From JAUILA01 sp050289805 (GTDB lineage Bacteria; Bacteroidota; Bacteroidia; Cytophagales; Cyclobacteriaceae): DNA of 64,000 bases. The translations under genes were made by a program, and so were the position numbers. Of the stretch, positions 61,444-64,000 are shown one piece after another (the first letter of the stretch is position 1; every line of letters starts with the position of its first letter). The stretch spans positions 1 through 64,000 of the forward strand of contig JBNKGL010000007.1 of NCBI GenBank assembly GCA_050289805.1, in the 5' to 3' direction. The notes under the pieces are model-generated. The model did no database searches. It was not told the origin of the DNA and saw only the letters and a list, made by a program, of their open reading frames with translations.

Positions 61444-62718
61444 ATGGCCTATATTGAACCGGCTCCGATCAAGGATGAACAGAATCCGTTCGAAGCCATG
61501 ATGTCAAGGTTTCACATTGCCTCTCAAATTCTTGGAATTGATGATGAGGTTTATAATGTTTTGAAGAACCCCGCCAAACAGGTTATTGTATCCCTCCCCA
61601 TTACGATGGACGATGGATCCATCAAAGTTTTTGAAGGCTTTCGGGTAATTCACTCCAACATTTTGGGTCCGTCAAAGGGTGGAATCCGGTTTGATCCGGG
61701 TGTACATCTCGATGAAGTTAAAGCCCTTGCAGCATGGATGACGTGGAAATGTGCGGTTGTTGATATTCCATATGGTGGAGCAAAAGGTGGTATCCGATGT
61801 AACCCCCGCGAAATGTCGTCTGGGGAGATAGAACGACTCACCAGGGCTTATACGCTTTCAATGCTTGAAATTTTCGGCCCGGACAGAGACATTCCTGCCC
61901 CGGATATGGGCACGGGACCTCGTGAAATGGCATGGTTGATGGATGAGTATTCAAGAACACAGGGTATGACCATTAACTCCGTCGTTACAGGAAAGCCGCT
62001 CGTACTGGGAGGTTCGCTCGGACGTACAGAAGCCACCGGACGAGGGGTAATGGTAAGCGCGCTGGCCGCAATGGAGAAACTTAAAATAAACCCTTACAAG
62101 GCTACCTGCGCAGTTCAGGGATTTGGAAACGTTGGTTCCTACGCGGCATTGTTACTGGAAGAGCGTGGCGTAAAAATAGTCGCCATAAGTGATCTCTCGG
62201 GTGCCTATTACAATGAGAACGGAATCGACATTGAAGCTGCAAGAAAATACAATGAACACAATAAAGGTTCGCTGGAGGGCTTCAAAGGCGCCGAGGTCAT
62301 CGATGGTGAGGAACTTCTGGCACTGGAGGTTGACGTTCTTGTTCCGGCCGCGACTGAAGATGTAATTACTTCCCATAACGTCAATAACATTAAGGCCAAG
62401 CTGATTGTGGAAGGCGCAAACGGGCCGACATCTGCGAAAGCTGATACAGTAATTGCCGACAAGGGAATCATGGTTGCGCCTGATATCCTTGCCAATGCGG
62501 GTGGCGTTACCGTTTCCTATTTCGAATGGGTTCAGAACCGCCTTGGGTATAAGTGGACTGGAGAACGTGTCAACCGCAGGTCTGATCGTATCATGAAAGA
62601 TGCCTTTGACAACGTATACCGTACATCACAGGAATATGATGTGTCGATGAGAATTGCAGCCTATATCGTGGCAATTGATAAAGTAGCTAAAACATATAAA
62701 TTCCGGGGCGGATATTAA
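61444..62718 (+). CDS. Glutamate dehydrogenase (Glu/Leu/Phe/Val dehydrogenase family)
   Basis: Converts glutamate and 2-oxoglutarate with NAD(P). Catalytic lysine region PYGGAKGGIRCNP, N-terminal KGGIRFDPGVHLDEVKALA, the dinucleotide loop GFGNVGSYAA at about 220-229 and ANGPTSAKAD are typical of the roughly 420-residue hexameric class. Full length at 424. Coenzyme preference cannot be read with certainty. It has its own promoter element and is followed by psd after 10 bases. Confidence 0.95.
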   Translation: MAYIEPAPIKDEQNPFEAMMSRFHIASQILGIDDEVYNVLKNPAKQVIVSLPITMDDGSIKVFEGFRVIHSNILGPSKGGIRFDPGVHLDEVKALAAWMTWKCAVVDIPYGGAKGGIRCNPREMSSGEIERLTRAYTLSMLEIFGPDRDIPAPDMGTGPREMAWLMDEYSRTQGMTINSVVTGKPLVLGGSLGRTEATGRGVMVSALAAMEKLKINPYKATCAVQGFGNVGSYAALLLEERGVKIVAISDLSGAYYNENGIDIEAARKYNEHNKGSLEGFKGAEVIDGEELLALEVDVLVPAATEDVITSHNVNNIKAKLIVEGANGPTSAKADTVIADKGIMVAPDILANAGGVTVSYFEWVQNRLGYKWTGERVNRRSDRIMKDAFDNVYRTSQEYDVSMRIAAYIVAIDKVAKTYKFRGGY

Positions 62719-62728
62719 TTCTTAAGAT

Positions 62729-63394
62729 TTGACTATTCATAAGGAAGGAAGGGTTTTACTTTTAGTCCTCGCCATTATTCTTGTGGGGATCAATGCCGCC
62801 GTATATCACTATGCGACCAGTGATGGCCCGTGGTTTATGTTATCTGTAATTGCCAGTCTCTTTGTATTTCTGCTGATCCTGCAATTTTTCCGAAATCCGA
62901 TAAGACCGGTTTCCGACAATGATATTCATGTGATTGCACCGGCCGACGGTAAAGTGGTGGTGATTGAAAAGACAACCGAAAACGAGTACCTGAAGGATGA
63001 AAGAATTCAGGTGTCGATCTTCATGTCACCTGTGAATGTACACGTCAACCGGATGCCTGTAAGTGGTGTTGTTGAATTTTTTAAGTACCATGCCGGTAAA
63101 TATCTTGTTGCCTGGCATCCAAAGTCAAGTACTGAAAATGAGCGTACAACCATGGTTGTAAGAACCACAAATGGACAAAAGTTATTAGTGCGGCAAATTG
63201 CCGGAGCGGTTGCCAGAAGGATTAAATGGTATGTTAAGGAAGGCAGTCAATTACGCCAGGGAGAAGAATTTGGGTTCATCAAATTCGGAAGCCGTGTGGA
63301 TGTATTTCTGCCTCTAAACGCAAAGATCAATGTCGAGATCGGTCAAAAAACAAAAGGCGGGGTAACTGTCCTGGCTGATCTTACGAATTCCTGA
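62729..63394 (+). CDS. psd: Phosphatidylserine decarboxylase family protein
   Basis: Makes phosphatidylethanolamine from phosphatidylserine. Short form of 221 residues with two N-terminal helices (about 7-50), then FFRNPIRP, APADGKVVVIE, SPVNVHVNRMPVSG and the self-cleavage site KFGSRVDVFLP, where the serine becomes the pyruvoyl group. Translation starts at TTG 62729 (MTIHKEGRV); no ATG is available before the first helix. CdsA is encoded just upstream, in the same pathway. Confidence 0.93.
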   Translation: MTIHKEGRVLLLVLAIILVGINAAVYHYATSDGPWFMLSVIASLFVFLLILQFFRNPIRPVSDNDIHVIAPADGKVVVIEKTTENEYLKDERIQVSIFMSPVNVHVNRMPVSGVVEFFKYHAGKYLVAWHPKSSTENERTTMVVRTTNGQKLLVRQIAGAVARRIKWYVKEGSQLRQGEEFGFIKFGSRVDVFLPLNAKINVEIGQKTKGGVTVLADLTNS

Positions 63395-63396
63395 TC

Positions 63397-63870
63397 TCAG
63401 AGCATCGACAGGATCTTTTCCAGGTAAAGCGCATCCGTTTTATCGAATGTCCCAATTTCATCACTATCTACATCCAGGATCAGATCCACACTGCCCTGTG
63501 AAATATGTGGCACGACAATTTCCGATTTCGAGAGTGAGCTGCACGCAATATGTCCCGGAAATTCATCTACATCATCCACGATAATAGTTTCTTTTGATTC
63601 CCACGCCTTTCCGCAGACGCCTTTACCAAACCCTATCCTGGTGCACGCTACAGGCCCCTGGAATGGCCCCAGGACCAGCTGATTTTTCGAGGTATCCACT
63701 AGATAAAAACCAACCCAAAAAAATCGCATGGCTTCCTTGAGCGCCGCAGCGATATTGGCAAGGTTGGCAATGAGATTTTCCTCGTCGGTGATAAGCGCCC
63801 TGATCTGCGGCAGCAGTTCCTCATAACGCTCTGATTTATTTGTTTTCGTGAGAATCAGGTCTTCGGCCAT
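63397..63870 (-). CDS. msrC: Free methionine-(R)-sulfoxide reductase (GAF domain)
   Basis: A 157-residue GAF protein that reduces free Met-R-sulfoxide. The three cysteines of this enzyme are Cys76, Cys86 and Cys110 (GPVACTRIGFGKGVCGKAW and HIACSS), with the same spacing (10 and 24) as in the E. coli enzyme. Other family blocks are FWVGFYLV and LDVDSDEIGTFD. It is convergent with psd, 2 bases apart, and starts 4 bases after a stop codon of a gene that runs off the window. Confidence 0.93.
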   Translation of the reverse strand: MAEDLILTKTNKSERYEELLPQIRALITDEENLIANLANIAAALKEAMRFFWVGFYLVDTSKNQLVLGPFQGPVACTRIGFGKGVCGKAWESKETIIVDDVDEFPGHIACSSLSKSEIVVPHISQGSVDLILDVDSDEIGTFDKTDALYLEKILSML

Positions 63871-63874
63871 CAGA

Positions 63875-64000
63875 TTATTTATTTTCGTAGTACAATAGTC
63901 TGTCAGAAAAAATTATTTTCTCCCTAAGAGAATTTACAGGTATCGCGGGTGCGGCAATGCCATCACCAAATGACTCCTTCGAGACAAAGATACGCGCCTC
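63875..64000 (-). CDS. C-terminal end of an unidentified gene at the window edge
   Basis: The minus strand is open from the edge for 41 codons, ending TAA at 63875. The visible tail reads EARIFVSKESFGDG then a helix-like SLREKIIFSDRLLYYENK. Its stop lies 4 bases before the msrC ATG, the spacing expected inside an operon. Too little is visible to name a family, and a chance open frame of this length is possible. Confidence 0.5.
   Translation of the reverse strand, partial: EARIFVSKESFGDGIAAPAIPVNSLREKIIFSDRLLYYENK

Overview
The window looks like chromosomal DNA of a member of the Bacteroidota. The evidence is a SusC/SusD pair, DUF4249 lipoproteins next to a TonB-dependent receptor, two proteins with type IX secretion (T9SS) C-terminal sorting domains, a BatD-like protein, a fused thrA followed by thrB and thrC, and several promoters of the Bacteroidota type (TTTG, about 19 bases, TAnnTTTG). 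The extended ribosomal protein L21 and the overall gene style suggest a Cytophagales-like or Balneolia-like lineage, but the exact group cannot be fixed from sequence reading alone. Almost every stretch is coding. No tRNA, rRNA, CRISPR array, prophage or insertion sequence was seen.

Region 1 (1-17600) is the accessory part. A dipeptide epimerase, cut by the window edge, converges on a long minus-strand array: SusC, SusD, a terminator-like hairpin, a second TonB receptor, two tandem DUF4249 lipoproteins, an MG2/plug-like protein, then an AmpD-type amidase lipoprotein, an M14 carboxypeptidase and two N-acyl-D-amino-acid deacylase-family lipoproteins. Together they look like a surface-to-periplasm salvage system for peptidoglycan-derived or other D-amino-acid-containing peptides. 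One of the two deacylase paralogues has lost its HxH metal motif.

Region 2 (17880-28500) is mostly core: rplU-rpmA with an L21 tail fusion, a small coiled-coil/winged-helix-like protein behind an E. coli-like promoter, nrdB-nrdA, and a translationally coupled thrA-thrB-thrC operon preceded by a short Thr/Ile leader ORF. A 45-residue membrane peptide gene converges on thrC.

Region 3 (28650-44670, minus strand) holds a DUF3857/pseudo-transglutaminase protein, acetyl-CoA synthetase with a two-part acetate-type symporter, a secreted sugar-dehydrogenase/PA14/T9SS protein, and a 2249-residue M64 peptidase with more than twenty beta-rich repeats and a T9SS tail, encoded after a small lipoprotein.

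Region 4 (44930-64000) is housekeeping: ZIP transporter, methyltransferase, ApbE, ruvB, queG, a repeat-rich intergenic stretch with a small conserved-looking protein, BatD-like protein, aroC, a dicarboxylate symporter, an Nfu protein, a PAS/GAF sensor without an output domain, an EamA exporter, dusB, a CPBP protease, DUF2007, cdsA, glutamate dehydrogenase, psd, a free-methionine-sulfoxide reductase and the end of one more gene at the window edge.
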